Shown here piece after piece: positions 27,445-35,560 of a DNA stretch of 60,457 nucleotides (positions are counted from its first letter, which is position 1; each line of letters begins with the position of its first letter). The notes beneath the pieces are model-generated. The model saw nothing but the letters and a program-made list of their open reading frames with translations, was not told where the DNA came from and searched no databases. Source of the stretch: Candidatus Sumerlaeia bacterium (GTDB lineage Bacteria; Sumerlaeota; Sumerlaeia; SLMS01; JAHLLQ01); NCBI GenBank assembly GCA_019634695.1, contig JAHCAW010000022.1, positions 1-60,457 of the forward strand, written 5' to 3'. The position numbers were made by a program, and so were the translations under genes.

Positions 27445-28503
27445 GTGCTCGCCATCCTCCTCGTTACGGTCGTCTCGGTGCTGCTCAGCTTCCTGTGCAG
27501 CATCATGGAAGCCGCGTTCTATGCCGTGCCGCCGAGCAAGATCGAGGAGCTGCGCGCGGCCGGTCATCCGGGCGGCGAGCGGCTGGCACGTCTTCGCGCC
27601 AACGTGGACGAACCCATCGCGGCGGTTCTGACGCTGAACACGGTGGCAAACACGCTCGGCGCCACGCTCGGCGGCGCGCTCGTCGGGCGCCACTTCATCG
27701 AGCACGGCACCATGGCCCCCGCGGTCTACGGCATCGCCTTCACGGTGATCGTGCTCTACTTCAGCGAGATCGTGCCCAAGACGCTGGGCGTGACGTATGC
27801 GGCACGGCTCGCGCCGGTGCTCGCCTGGCCCCTCGAGCTGCTGATCGTCGTACTCAAGCCGTTCGTGCTTTCCAGTCAGGTGCTGACGCAGACGATCCGC
27901 AAGGGGCACACGGAGAAGTCGCAGGCGCCGAGCGAGCGCGAGATTCTGGCACTCGCGGAGATGGGCGCGCGCGCCGGCACGCTGCTGCCCGAGGAGGCCC
28001 GCTGGGCCATCAACGCGCTGCGCCTCAACGACGTCGTCGCCCGCGACCTCATGACGCCCCGCACGGTAGTCTACGTCCTGCCCGAGAACCTGCCGCTCTC
28101 CGCGATCACCCAGCACAGCGAGCATTGGACCTACAGCCGCCTGCCGATTGTCCACAACAACGACCCGGACCAGGTCTCCGGCATCGTGCACCGCCGCGAC
28201 GTGTTCGACGAACTGGTCGCCCGCGACGACGAGGAGCTGGCCGACAAGACCCTCGCCGACCTTGCCCAGCCCGCGCACTTCGTCCCCGACAGCCTGCCCT
28301 GCAACGAACTGCTGCGCATCTTCCTCGAGAACCGCCAGCAGCTCCTGATCGTCACCAACGAGTACGGCGGCATGGAAGGCGTCATCTCGCTCGAAGACAT
28401 CCTCGAGTACCTTCTTGGCGAGGAAATCGTCGATCCACACGACAAGCACGTGGACATGCAGGAAGTCGCGAGGAAGAAGGGCGAACGGCGGCTGCGGCGC
28501 TGA
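27445..28503 (+). CDS. CNNM/CorC-type (HlyC/CorC) membrane protein with CBS pair
   Basis: 352 aa. The N-terminal DUF21/CNNM membrane domain covers residues 1-~160 (MEAAFYAVPPSKIEEL ... LNTVANTLGATLGGALVG ... YFSEIVPKTLGVTYA). It is followed by a CBS pair with DLMTPRTVVYVLP, YSRLPIVHNN and LLIVTNEYGGMEGVISLEDILEYLLGEEI. The family covers Mg2+/Co2+ transport-related proteins and so-called hemolysins. The transporter-associated CorC_HlyC C-terminal domain is missing, the protein ending in a short charged tail. GTG 27445 is 10 bp after trpS and opens the first helix. A hairpin follows the stop. Confidence 0.88.
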   Translation: MLAILLVTVVSVLLSFLCSIMEAAFYAVPPSKIEELRAAGHPGGERLARLRANVDEPIAAVLTLNTVANTLGATLGGALVGRHFIEHGTMAPAVYGIAFTVIVLYFSEIVPKTLGVTYAARLAPVLAWPLELLIVVLKPFVLSSQVLTQTIRKGHTEKSQAPSEREILALAEMGARAGTLLPEEARWAINALRLNDVVARDLMTPRTVVYVLPENLPLSAITQHSEHWTYSRLPIVHNNDPDQVSGIVHRRDVFDELVARDDEELADKTLADLAQPAHFVPDSLPCNELLRIFLENRQQLLIVTNEYGGMEGVISLEDILEYLLGEEIVDPHDKHVDMQEVARKKGERRLRR

Positions 28504-28509
28504 GTGCAA

Positions 28510-28530
28510 ACGATGGTGGAGAACCATCGT
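28510..28530. terminator. Possible bidirectional terminator hairpin
   Basis: ACGATGGT (28510-28517) pairs with ACCATCGT (28523-28530) around a 5-nt loop. It lies between the convergent CNNM gene and the DUF5615 gene. T-rich sequence is short on both sides (GTCATTTGTC; TTTGCAC on the reverse), so efficiency is uncertain. Confidence 0.4.
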
Positions 28531-28538
28531 GTCATTTG

Positions 28539-28910
28539 TCAGGGAGGGGCGGTAAGTGGCGGGAGCGCCCGAACCCGGATCCCATCGGCCTCGACAATGA
28601 CGAAACGCCCTTCGGCGAGGACCCTGACCTCGTCCCAACGGGCGATCCACTTTGCCAGTAGGTCCGTCGGACTGTCGGTTGCGAGGCGAACCAGGACAAC
28701 ACCAGTGGCCCGCATCCGACGTCGAAAGACGAGTTCTCCGAAATCCTTGTCCAACGTCAGGACCACTCGTCTCTCGAGTGTTGATGTGCGCAAGACTTCC
28801 GAATCCGCAGCCCCGGGAGACTGCTCGCGGACCCAAGTCACGTCATGGCCATCGTCCCTCAGCCATCGCACCAACAAGGCAGGAACATTCTCGTCTGCAG
28901 CAATCCGCAT
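28539..28910 (-). CDS. DUF5615 PIN-like toxin of a DUF433/DUF5615 toxin-antitoxin pair
   Basis: 123 aa. MRIAADENVPALLVRWLRDDGHDVTWV is the standard DUF5615 opening with the first acidic residues. VVLTLDKDFGELVF gives the central Asp pair, and the domain closes with a beta strand. DUF5615 is related to the Mut7-C/PIN fold and is usually the ribonuclease-type toxin next to a DUF433 antitoxin. Here it follows the DUF433 gene by 3 nt, as in known pairs. Base composition is visibly less GC-rich than the neighbours, suggesting transfer. A short Pro-rich tail extends the end. Confidence 0.85.
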   Translation of the reverse strand: MRIAADENVPALLVRWLRDDGHDVTWVREQSPGAADSEVLRTSTLERRVVLTLDKDFGELVFRRRMRATGVVLVRLATDSPTDLLAKWIARWDEVRVLAEGRFVIVEADGIRVRALPPLTAPP

Positions 28911-28913
28911 CGG

Positions 28914-29141
28914 TCATCCCGAACGAATGGTTGGTTCATCCAGCCGCATCCATGCCGCCGCGAATCCTTGAGCGGCACGGACTTGCTCGGGGGTCAGTCC
29001 GTAGTTGTCGCGCAAGTCCTCAACGAGCCAACCATTGGAGAGCTGCTCGAGCACGAAATCCACCGTAAGCCGTGTCCCCGCGATGCAGGGCTTCCCCAGC
29101 ATCACAGTTGGGTCCTGCGTGATGTACTCTTGCCAGTTCAT
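28914..29141 (-). CDS. DUF433 antitoxin
   Basis: 75 aa. The motif ITQDPTVMLGKPCIAGTRLTVDFVLEQLSNGW and the LRDNYGLTPEQVRAA helix are diagnostic of DUF433, a small winged-helix/AbrB-like family that acts as antitoxin for DUF5615 toxins. ATG 29141 directly precedes the domain; an upstream in-frame extension is not DUF433-like. It is translated just before the toxin (3-nt gap). The start lies 89 bp downstream of the caspase gene stop on the same strand, so read-through from the caspase operon is possible. Confidence 0.87.
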   Translation of the reverse strand: MNWQEYITQDPTVMLGKPCIAGTRLTVDFVLEQLSNGWLVEDLRDNYGLTPEQVRAAQGFAAAWMRLDEPTIRSG

Positions 29142-29229
29142 TCCGATTCTCCAGCACCGACACAAGCATCCTGCCAAAGCAGGGAACTGATGGCAATCCC
29201 ATTTCGGTCGACTGCGGCGGGCTCCGTGT

Positions 29230-30978
29230 CTATCGCCGCCGCACAGTCCAGAGCGACGCATTGCCTTCGGTGGCCCCGTGTGCGATGACCACGCTGAGAG
29301 CCGCCGCAGTCGCGGCGAGGGACCCGCGTAGTGCGGCCTCGTCGCCGGCGAAGTCGAGCTCGATGGTCACGTTGGTGCGGTCCACGGAGAAGCGGGCGAT
29401 GGTGGAGCCGGCCGGGAGGTGCTGCTCGAGCGCGGCCCGGAAATCGGCCGGCGTGCAGGCGCGGCGCTGGATGTCTAGGTGGAGGATGAAGCGCCGAGCG
29501 GGCGCGGCCTCGACGGGACGCGAGAGAAAGTGCGCCGCGGCCGGCGCGATGAGTGCGTCGCGCAGCGTGGCGGCGCCGAGAAAGAGCACCGCCTCCTTCG
29601 CGTTGTCGGCCGTCTCGTGGCGCTCGACCTTCACGTCGAAGGTGCGGCGCGCGAGTTCCTCGCCCGACGCGACCGAGACGATCGTGCCGGCCACCGTCGT
29701 CGAGGCCGACCACGATAGCCCCGTGGCGGACGTGGCCTCGATGGGCCGCAGCAGTTGCATGGCCAGCAGATAGTTCGCACCGACAGCAGCGGCATGGCGC
29801 AGCGCCTCGGCTTCGTCCCGCGGACGCGCGCCGCCGAAACCAACCACCGGCAGGCCCGCGTCCAACATGGTCTCGCGCAGCAGGCTGCTTGCGACCTCGT
29901 GACGCGCGCGCGCCTGGGTGTCGGTGGTCAGCGTCCCCGCATCCGGCGGCGTCACAAAGAGCGCAAAGCCAGGCAACTTTGGAACGAGCTGCGCCAGCGC
30001 CACCGGACGAAAGTCGTCGGAGGTGGCAGGAGGCACGGCGCGGCCAAGAGCCTGTTTGCGCGTGAGCAGCACCTGCGTGGCCTCCTCGCGCACGAAGCGC
30101 TGACCCGCCTGCACCGGTGCGAGAGCCACATCGACCGGGGCATCGAGAAACGCCGAACGTTGGGGAACCTGTCGGTCGAGCTCGAGGCCGAACTCGGCGA
30201 TCAACGCCGCGATTCTGGCGGTGGTCCAGCGGTGCAACTCGCGCGAGGTGAGGGCGCCATCGCCGTCCTCGTCCGCTGCGCGCGCGCGCAGCGCCTCCAG
30301 CACGGCGTAGGCGAAGAGGCCGTGGCCGAGCGCATCGACCTCGAAGACGGGCTCGTCGCGCGAGCCGGCGGTGACGACGAACTTGGCCGGCGCGCGTTCT
30401 CCGGGCACGAGGGGATAGCGCGCGTCCTGCGGCGTCACGCCGCTCAGGCCGCTGTAACACGCGTCGATCAGGAAGAGCGCGCGCTCGGCGGGCAGGTTCT
30501 CGACGGCGTACTTCCGCAGGTCGCGCATCGGCACGGCGGAGAGGAAGATCGTCTGCTCGTCGCCCCGTGCCTCGATGGGCAGCAGATAGCCATCGGCGCC
30601 AAGGGCGGTGAAGCGCGAGAGCCCGTGCCCGGAGAAGAAGAAGACAAAGAGGTCGTCGGCTTCGAGGAGGCCTGGTTGGCCGAAGACCGCGTCGAGGGCA
30701 TAGAGGATGTTGTCACGCGTCGGCGCCCCGTCGACGATCTCCGGATGGGCGGCATCGTCGGCAAGGTAGACGATGTTGCGCGGGTCGAAGCCGTAGTGCT
30801 CGACGAGCGCCTGGCGCACGGCGCGCGCGTCGCCGACGGCGAAGTCGAGCGACTCGACCTCGCGGTAGCCGTTGACGCCCACGACGAGCGCCCAACGCGC
30901 CTCGGGCGTGGCAGGCTGTGCCGACGCGAGCGACGTGCCCAACAGGAGCAGCCAGCATGCAATGAACGCGCGTCTCAT
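29230..30978 (-). CDS. Secreted caspase-family (C14) peptidase with EF-hand-like loop
   Basis: 582 aa. The signal peptide MRRAFIACWLLLLGTSLASAQ is followed at ~28-235 by a caspase p20-like domain: WALVVGVNGY, FVFFFSGHG with catalytic His118 and ALFLIDACYSG with catalytic Cys174. Directly after it is an EF-hand-like loop DEDGDGALTSREL (237-249) that could bind Ca2+. The remaining ~330 residues are alpha/beta (VGANYLLAMQLLRPIE; LDIQRRACTPADFRAAL) and not recognised. Bacterial C14 enzymes usually cut after basic residues; the substrate here is unknown. GGAG 9 nt upstream supports ATG 30978 over METV at 30993. It is the last gene of a ten-gene exported cluster, 23 bp after the second caspase. Confidence 0.85.
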   Translation of the reverse strand: MRRAFIACWLLLLGTSLASAQPATPEARWALVVGVNGYREVESLDFAVGDARAVRQALVEHYGFDPRNIVYLADDAAHPEIVDGAPTRDNILYALDAVFGQPGLLEADDLFVFFFSGHGLSRFTALGADGYLLPIEARGDEQTIFLSAVPMRDLRKYAVENLPAERALFLIDACYSGLSGVTPQDARYPLVPGERAPAKFVVTAGSRDEPVFEVDALGHGLFAYAVLEALRARAADEDGDGALTSRELHRWTTARIAALIAEFGLELDRQVPQRSAFLDAPVDVALAPVQAGQRFVREEATQVLLTRKQALGRAVPPATSDDFRPVALAQLVPKLPGFALFVTPPDAGTLTTDTQARARHEVASSLLRETMLDAGLPVVGFGGARPRDEAEALRHAAAVGANYLLAMQLLRPIEATSATGLSWSASTTVAGTIVSVASGEELARRTFDVKVERHETADNAKEAVLFLGAATLRDALIAPAAAHFLSRPVEAAPARRFILHLDIQRRACTPADFRAALEQHLPAGSTIARFSVDRTNVTIELDFAGDEAALRGSLAATAAALSVVIAHGATEGNASLWTVRRR

Positions 30979-31001
30979 CACGACGGTCTCCATCGACAGA
31001 G

Positions 31002-32534
31002 TCAGCGCCGCGGCGTCACGGCGATCGGGAAGGGCGGTTCGGATGGAAAGAGAATCGGCGTCTGCTTGTTGGCGGACTCGCGGGCCACGCGTTCGCGCGC
31101 GAACTGGTGCAACTCCTCCACCGTGACAACGCCGTCGCCGTTGCTGTCGGCCTCGCCGGCGATGCCCTTCACGAGATAGTGCGTGTAGAGCGAACCGTTC
31201 CAGCGCGCGTCCTCGCGGCTGACCTGATTCGCCTGGCTGGCGGCCAGAACCACGACGGCGCGGCCGGCGCCGGAAGTGGCGGCCTCGTCCGGCACGAAGC
31301 GCACGACGTAGTCGTCCACCAGGTTAAGCGCCTTGAGGCCCGTCGTGCCCGTGTTGCGGAAGTACTTGCCGCCGGCGTCGGCAACCTCGGCGATGTCCCC
31401 CGCGTAGCACGAGTCCACCATGAGGACAATGCGGCGGCTGGCGAGGTTGGCGAGGTCGCGCTGGAGCTCGCTCATGGCGAGCCCGCTGCCCGTGAGAGCG
31501 GACGGATCGGCGTCATGCGGCAGCAGGAACTTCTCGAATCCATCGTGGTAGTTGCGCGCTGCGAGCGTGTCGGGGTCGGCGCTGCCGTGGCAGGAGAAGT
31601 ACAGCAGGACGGTGTCTTCCTCGAGGGCCTGCCCGAGATGCGTCGAGATGCCGGAGCGGATGGCGCGCAACGTGGCTTCCGAGTTCGTCAGCGTGCGGAT
31701 GTTCGCCGCCGGGATGCCGCGGACAACGAGGGCTTCCTGCATGGCACGCGCGTCGGAGGCGGCGTAGCGAAGCGCCGGGATCCCCGGATTGGCGTAGTCG
31801 CCCACGCCAACCAGCAGGGCGTAGACCTTTCCGCTGTCGGAAGGAGCAGGCAGACGGGCAAGCCCCTCGTTCCTGCCGGGCATGGCCCACTGCGGCTGGC
31901 GATTGCGCAGGTAGTCGTCGCACGCCTGCGCCACCTCCGGAGAGGCCGCGGCCTTCTCGACAAGCTGCTGCATGAGCGCGGCAAGGGTCTCGGGCACGAT
32001 GCGCGGCAACTCATTGGGGGTGAAGGGGCCGAAGCGATCGACCGAGGCGGTGGTGCTCCAGACGCTCTGGTTGCCGCCGCGGTCGTCGAAGATGGTGAAG
32101 CGTGCATCGGCACGGTACTCCGCGCCACCACTGCGCAGCACGAGTTGCGAGCGATAGATCTCGAGGTTGCCGGTGAAGACGTCGCGTGTGCGTGCACCGG
32201 GATCCGCGAACACGGAGTAGACGTTGGCGCGTGCCGCCTGATGGACAAGCTCGGTGATATCGTAGCGATACGTCTCGGTCTTCAGGCCGGCTTCGGAGAG
32301 GAAGCTCTGCATGGCGGCGGTGTTGCGATGCGTCTCCGGCCGGACGCGCAGGCGCAGCCAGGTGCGCTCGAGGGGGCTTCCCTGGGCGTTGGCAATGGCC
32401 TTCGCCGAGGTGGCTCGTGCCAGATCGACATGGTCGCCGGGCATGTAGAGGTCCGCCTGGCGACTGCACGCGGCTCCCGCGATCACGAGTGCAACGAGCA
32501 GCGGGAGCATCCGGAGGGTCTTCATCGGAATCAT
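31002..32534 (-). CDS. Lipoprotein caspase-family (C14) peptidase with EF-hand-like loop
   Basis: 510 aa. The N-terminus MKTLRMLPLLVALVIAGAACSRQ is a lipoprotein signal (Cys23). Residues ~40-230 are a novel N-terminal domain (LERTWLRLRVRPETHRNTAAMQ). The caspase domain covers ~236-460: VYALLVGVGDY, LLYFSCHGSAD with His316 and RIVLMVDSCYAGD with Cys376. An EF-hand-like loop DSNGDGVVTVEE follows (463-474). The catalytic dyad is intact. It differs from the next caspase in having its extra domain before rather than after the protease, so the two probably have distinct partners. AGAGG lies just before ATG 32534. It is predicted to be anchored in the periplasm. Confidence 0.85.
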   Translation of the reverse strand: MIPMKTLRMLPLLVALVIAGAACSRQADLYMPGDHVDLARATSAKAIANAQGSPLERTWLRLRVRPETHRNTAAMQSFLSEAGLKTETYRYDITELVHQAARANVYSVFADPGARTRDVFTGNLEIYRSQLVLRSGGAEYRADARFTIFDDRGGNQSVWSTTASVDRFGPFTPNELPRIVPETLAALMQQLVEKAAASPEVAQACDDYLRNRQPQWAMPGRNEGLARLPAPSDSGKVYALLVGVGDYANPGIPALRYAASDARAMQEALVVRGIPAANIRTLTNSEATLRAIRSGISTHLGQALEEDTVLLYFSCHGSADPDTLAARNYHDGFEKFLLPHDADPSALTGSGLAMSELQRDLANLASRRIVLMVDSCYAGDIAEVADAGGKYFRNTGTTGLKALNLVDDYVVRFVPDEAATSGAGRAVVVLAASQANQVSREDARWNGSLYTHYLVKGIAGEADSNGDGVVTVEELHQFARERVARESANKQTPILFPSEPPFPIAVTPRR

Positions 32535-32614
32535 GATTTCCTCTTGGGTGAAGTGATGGAGTTGCGCGGAATGCCGGGGCCGGCCGTGCGACCGCCCCCG
32601 GCGCCGCGTTGGCG

Positions 32615-32998
32615 TCAGGAGTGGCGGCCGCCTCGTTCGAGGTTGATCGCCGTTCCCTTGGTCTTTGCGATGTAGACGTTGATCAGGTAGAAGAAGAGGA
32701 GAGTGTAGTCCTGGGAGACTTCGGTCAGGGCGTTGCCTCCGCCTCGTTGAACAGCCCGCTCCTTGCTCTTCTTCGAGAGCGATTCCGGGAAGATCGGAAT
32801 CAGGAGCAACTGCACGCCGTAGGCGGTCCCATAGGTGGAGCCGAGTTCGGTGTACGTGTCGTCGGCGGTGATGGGAGTGGTTGCCGGGGCGACACCGGTC
32901 ATCGTGGTGATGCAGGCGGTCGACGAGAGGCCGACAGCCAGCGCAAGAAAGAGCGCCAGCGCCCGGAAGGCACAGGCGGAACGGGACGGGATTCTCAT
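32615..32998 (-). CDS. Small lipoprotein, family B, second copy
   Basis: 127 aa of unknown function. The lipobox Cys is in LSSTACITTMTG (around residue 29). The mature part opens with TGVAPATTPITADDTYTELGS, nearly matching the copy at 33366-33884, and continues with QLLLIPIFPESLSKKSKERAVQRGGGNALTEVSQDYTLLFFYLINVYIAKTKGT. The pattern of a lysine-rich helix followed by an A(L/D)xEVxQD motif and a hydrophobic strand suggests a small alpha/beta lipoprotein. It ends shortly after the shared RGG motif, whereas the other B copy has a ~40-residue extension. Start and stop overlap the preceding gene by 4 nt. Confidence 0.75.
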   Translation of the reverse strand: MRIPSRSACAFRALALFLALAVGLSSTACITTMTGVAPATTPITADDTYTELGSTYGTAYGVQLLLIPIFPESLSKKSKERAVQRGGGNALTEVSQDYTLLFFYLINVYIAKTKGTAINLERGGRHS

Positions 32999-33369
32999 GA
33001 GTTCGGCCCGCCTTTCGTGAACTGGATGCCCTCGCCCTTCACCTGAATGGTGTGCCAGGTGATCAGCGGGAAGATCAGCGTGAGCCAGACGACCTTATTT
33101 TCGGCGGTGACGTTGATCATGCCGTCGACGCCGTTGACCTCACGGGCGTTCTTGATCGCGTCGTGGGCCGAGTAGGACCAGATCGCGAAGTTGAGCAGCC
33201 CCAAGGCGCTGTCCTTGCCCATGACCTCGCCGGTCACCACGTACTCGTCGTAGGCGGTGATGGGAAGCGTGGAACTGGTGACGCCGGCCGGCATGCGCAC
33301 ACAGGACGCCAGAAGGAGCTGCGAGCCCAGAAGGACAACTGCCATTGCGCGCATCATCATGTTTCTCAT
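32995..33369 (-). CDS. Small lipoprotein, family A, second copy
   Basis: 124 aa of unknown function. Lipobox LLLASC precedes VRMPAGVTSSTLPITAYDEYVVTGEVMGKDSALGLLNFA, almost the same as the copy at 33881-34252. The rest, AHDAIKNAREVNGVDGMINVTAENKVVWLTLIFPLITWHTIQVKGEGIQF, also aligns end to end. The two A copies therefore arose by duplication. A and B families share a core [ST]-T-x-P-I-T-A-x-D-x-Y motif, so they may be distant relatives. The ATG overlaps the upstream stop by 4 nt. Confidence 0.77.
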   Translation of the reverse strand: MRNMMMRAMAVVLLGSQLLLASCVRMPAGVTSSTLPITAYDEYVVTGEVMGKDSALGLLNFAIWSYSAHDAIKNAREVNGVDGMINVTAENKVVWLTLIFPLITWHTIQVKGEGIQFTKGGPNS

Positions 33370-33884
33370 GGCTCATCTCCCTTCACGGAGGCTGCGAGGG
33401 CAAACGCGACAAGCTTGTGCTCCTCCGGCGTCGCCATGGAAACCGACTCGGGTGGACTCTCCGGCAAGGCCGAGGACCGGCCCTCCAACGCTCCACCTCG
33501 CGAGATCCTCACCGGTGTCCCGTGCGTCTTGGTGATGTAGAAGTAGAAGGAGAGCGGCGTGACGAGGGTCGGCACCCAGATCATCGTGAGATCCTGCGCG
33601 ACCTCGACCAAGGCATCGGCATTGGACTTCCTCAAGGCGTCCTTGAGACTGTCGTCGGAGGGATCGTGCGGGAAGATCGGGATCGAGAAGAAGAACTGCA
33701 CCATCATGCTTACATTCTTCCCCGTCACTTTGGAGCCGGAGATGGAGTAGGTGTCGTTGGCAGTGATGGGAACGGTGCTGGGAGCGATGCCGGTCATCGT
33801 GGTCATGCAGCCGGTGGTCGTCATCACAAGGGCCACCAGGCCGGCAACGAGAAGGGCGCGAAGGCCCGCGACTCGGGTTGTCAT
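33366..33884 (-). CDS. Small lipoprotein, family B, first copy
   Basis: 172 aa of unknown function. MTTRVAGLRALLVAGLVALVMTTTGC is a lipoprotein signal. The mature part starts MTTMTGIAPSTVPITANDTYSISGSKVTGKN and includes FFFSIPIFPHDPSDDSLKDALRKSNADALVEVAQDLTMIWVPT, parallel to the B copy at 32615-32998. The C-terminal ~45 residues (EGRSSALPESPPESVSMATPEE...) are an extension absent from the other copy. ATG 33884 overlaps the stop of the preceding A gene (ATGA), and its own stop overlaps the next A gene in the same way. Confidence 0.77.
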   Translation of the reverse strand: MTTRVAGLRALLVAGLVALVMTTTGCMTTMTGIAPSTVPITANDTYSISGSKVTGKNVSMMVQFFFSIPIFPHDPSDDSLKDALRKSNADALVEVAQDLTMIWVPTLVTPLSFYFYITKTHGTPVRISRGGALEGRSSALPESPPESVSMATPEEHKLVAFALAASVKGDEP

Positions 33885-34252
33885 GAGTCGGGTCCTCCTG
33901 TCGTGAACTGGATGCCTTCGCCCTCGACCGAGATCTTGTGATAGGTCACGAGCGGAATGATGAGCGTCAGCCACCAGACCTCATTCTCCGCGGTCACGTC
34001 GATGAGACCATCGACGCCGTTATCCTTCTTGGCGTTCTGGATGGCGTCGTAGGCACCGTAAGGCATGATCGCGAAGTTGAACAGCCCGATGGCCCAGGAG
34101 CGCCCGCTGACACGGCCCGTCTGCACGTACTGGTCGCGCGCGGTGATGGGCAGCGTCGAACTCGTGACGCCGGCCGGCATCCGCACACAACCGCCCGCGA
34201 CGAACGCGGCCAGCGCAAGCGCACCGGCAAGTCGTCGGATCGAACGATTCAT
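33881..34252 (-). CDS. Small lipoprotein, family A, first copy
   Basis: 123 aa of unknown function. The signal MNRSIRRLAGALALAAFVAGGC gives a lipidated Cys22. VRMPAGVTSSTLPITARDQYVQTGRVSGRSWAIGLFNFAIMPYGAYDAIQNAKKDNGVDGLIDVTAENEVWWLTLIIPLVTYH contains a V-D-G-[LM]-I-[ND]-V-T-A-E-N strand with nearby hydrophobic stretches, suggestive of a small beta-sheet protein that may insert into or line the membrane. It is the first of four small lipoprotein genes with 4-nt overlaps. A 119-bp gap separates it from the DUF4384 gene upstream, so an internal promoter is possible. Confidence 0.77.
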   Translation of the reverse strand: MNRSIRRLAGALALAAFVAGGCVRMPAGVTSSTLPITARDQYVQTGRVSGRSWAIGLFNFAIMPYGAYDAIQNAKKDNGVDGLIDVTAENEVWWLTLIIPLVTYHKISVEGEGIQFTTGGPDS

Positions 34253-34371
34253 GGGTGACAGTCCTTTCGGAAGGTTGACACGACGGCAAGGCGACTTCAC
34301 GGCGTTGTCTTCGGTCGCTACCCCCTTTCGTCCAGTCTGCCCCCTGCAATCAGTGCGCGAGCGCACCCCCA

Positions 34372-35541
34372 CTATTCAAACGTCACGATCTCGAGCATGC
34401 CGGCGGCCCACTCGAGATGATCCAAATCCCTGTCCAGCAAGGTGAACGTCTCGGCGTCTTCCACGCCGTAGAACCTCTCGCCCGCCTCGTGTCGACGGGT
34501 CATCGTGCCCCAGTCCAAGGGCTTGTCCGTCACGATCGCCCAGAACAAGTCGCGCCCGACCGGAGATTGGACCTCGACCTCCACGCTGCGGGTCTCGACC
34601 TTGATCTCCTCGCGTCCCTCCCGCACGACGCGCGTCGAGGAACTGAATTCCATCGGGAAGACGGTGACGACTTGTCCGGCGGCGATCCGGTACTCGCGTG
34701 CCTGCGTGTTCGGAATCAGCAGGGCCGGGTGGCCGGCAGGGTCGATGTTGAAGACATTCAGATAGCCTGCCATGTCGCTCCGGACGCGCAGGCCGACGCG
34801 CTCGCCAACGCGGTAGCGTGGGGGCGACTTGTCGGGAAGCAGCAGCACCGTCGCAGAGCTCGTCGGCCGGCGACTGAGAAGTCGGGCGACCGTGGCCGCG
34901 ATCTGCTTGCGACGCTGAAGGGTGTCCGCATCCAAGACGAAACCGACATGAGGCGGCAATGCGGTGGCCGGTGCACTGCCCGCCGCGACGAGCGCCGCCG
35001 GCACCGTCGTCTGCGCCACGGCCAGAGTCTGCCCCTCCCAGTCCAGCAGGCGCACCAAAATCGGCACGGGGTCGCCTTCGCCAATGGTGGTCTGTATGCG
35101 ATAGAAGCACTTCCTGCCGCCATAGTACTTCTCGAAGATGGCGTTCTCGTTCGTCGGGTCCACGTCGTCGCCCAGAAAGAAGTTCAGGCCCATCTCGCGA
35201 CGGACCATGTCGGCGAACAAACCATTGGCCCACTGGGTGCCAAACACGGTCACGCGGCCTTGCGCATCGTGGGCGAGCAGGACGACGGCATTCCCGCGGG
35301 GCGGGCGGTCGTACTCGCGAATCGCGGCCGCCATGCGGTCGGCAATCTCGCGCGTGGCCGAAGCGAGCGGTTCGGCACCGCGCTCCGCGGTCGGAACGGC
35401 GGGCGCGGCCGTCGCTTGGTAGGATGTCTGCGACGACGTTTGCCGCGACGCGCATCCCGCGAGAAGGATCAGCAGCGTTGCCACGCCGGCACCACACCGG
35501 AGCATTCCGAATGATCGCGCGGGAGCGTGCGGGTAGTTCAT
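34372..35541 (-). CDS. DUF4384 domain lipoprotein
   Basis: 389 aa. The lipobox is LLILLAGC (Cys30). Residues ~60-230 are an alpha/beta region (RDM..REMGLNFFLGDDVDPTNENAIFEKYYGG) of unknown fold. The C-terminal part from ~242 carries a DUF4384 domain: RYRVGERVGLRVRSDMAGYLNVFNIDPAGHPALLIPN and VTVFPMEFS. DUF4384 is a small beta domain repeatedly found fused to or next to bacterial caspase domains, which supports a functional link with the two C14 proteins downstream. It is 20 bp after the pseudo-HtrA gene. No enzyme motif is visible. Confidence 0.8.
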   Translation of the reverse strand: MNYPHAPARSFGMLRCGAGVATLLILLAGCASRQTSSQTSYQATAAPAVPTAERGAEPLASATREIADRMAAAIREYDRPPRGNAVVLLAHDAQGRVTVFGTQWANGLFADMVRREMGLNFFLGDDVDPTNENAIFEKYYGGRKCFYRIQTTIGEGDPVPILVRLLDWEGQTLAVAQTTVPAALVAAGSAPATALPPHVGFVLDADTLQRRKQIAATVARLLSRRPTSSATVLLLPDKSPPRYRVGERVGLRVRSDMAGYLNVFNIDPAGHPALLIPNTQAREYRIAAGQVVTVFPMEFSSSTRVVREGREEIKVETRSVEVEVQSPVGRDLFWAIVTDKPLDWGTMTRRHEAGERFYGVEDAETFTLLDRDLDHLEWAAGMLEIVTFE

Positions 35542-35560
35542 CGGATGCGACTTCCTCTGT

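Noticed and set aside
28539..29141. Canonical VapBC toxin-antitoxin pair
   Set aside because: The sequences match DUF5615 and DUF433 rather than a classic VapC PIN domain and VapB antitoxin.
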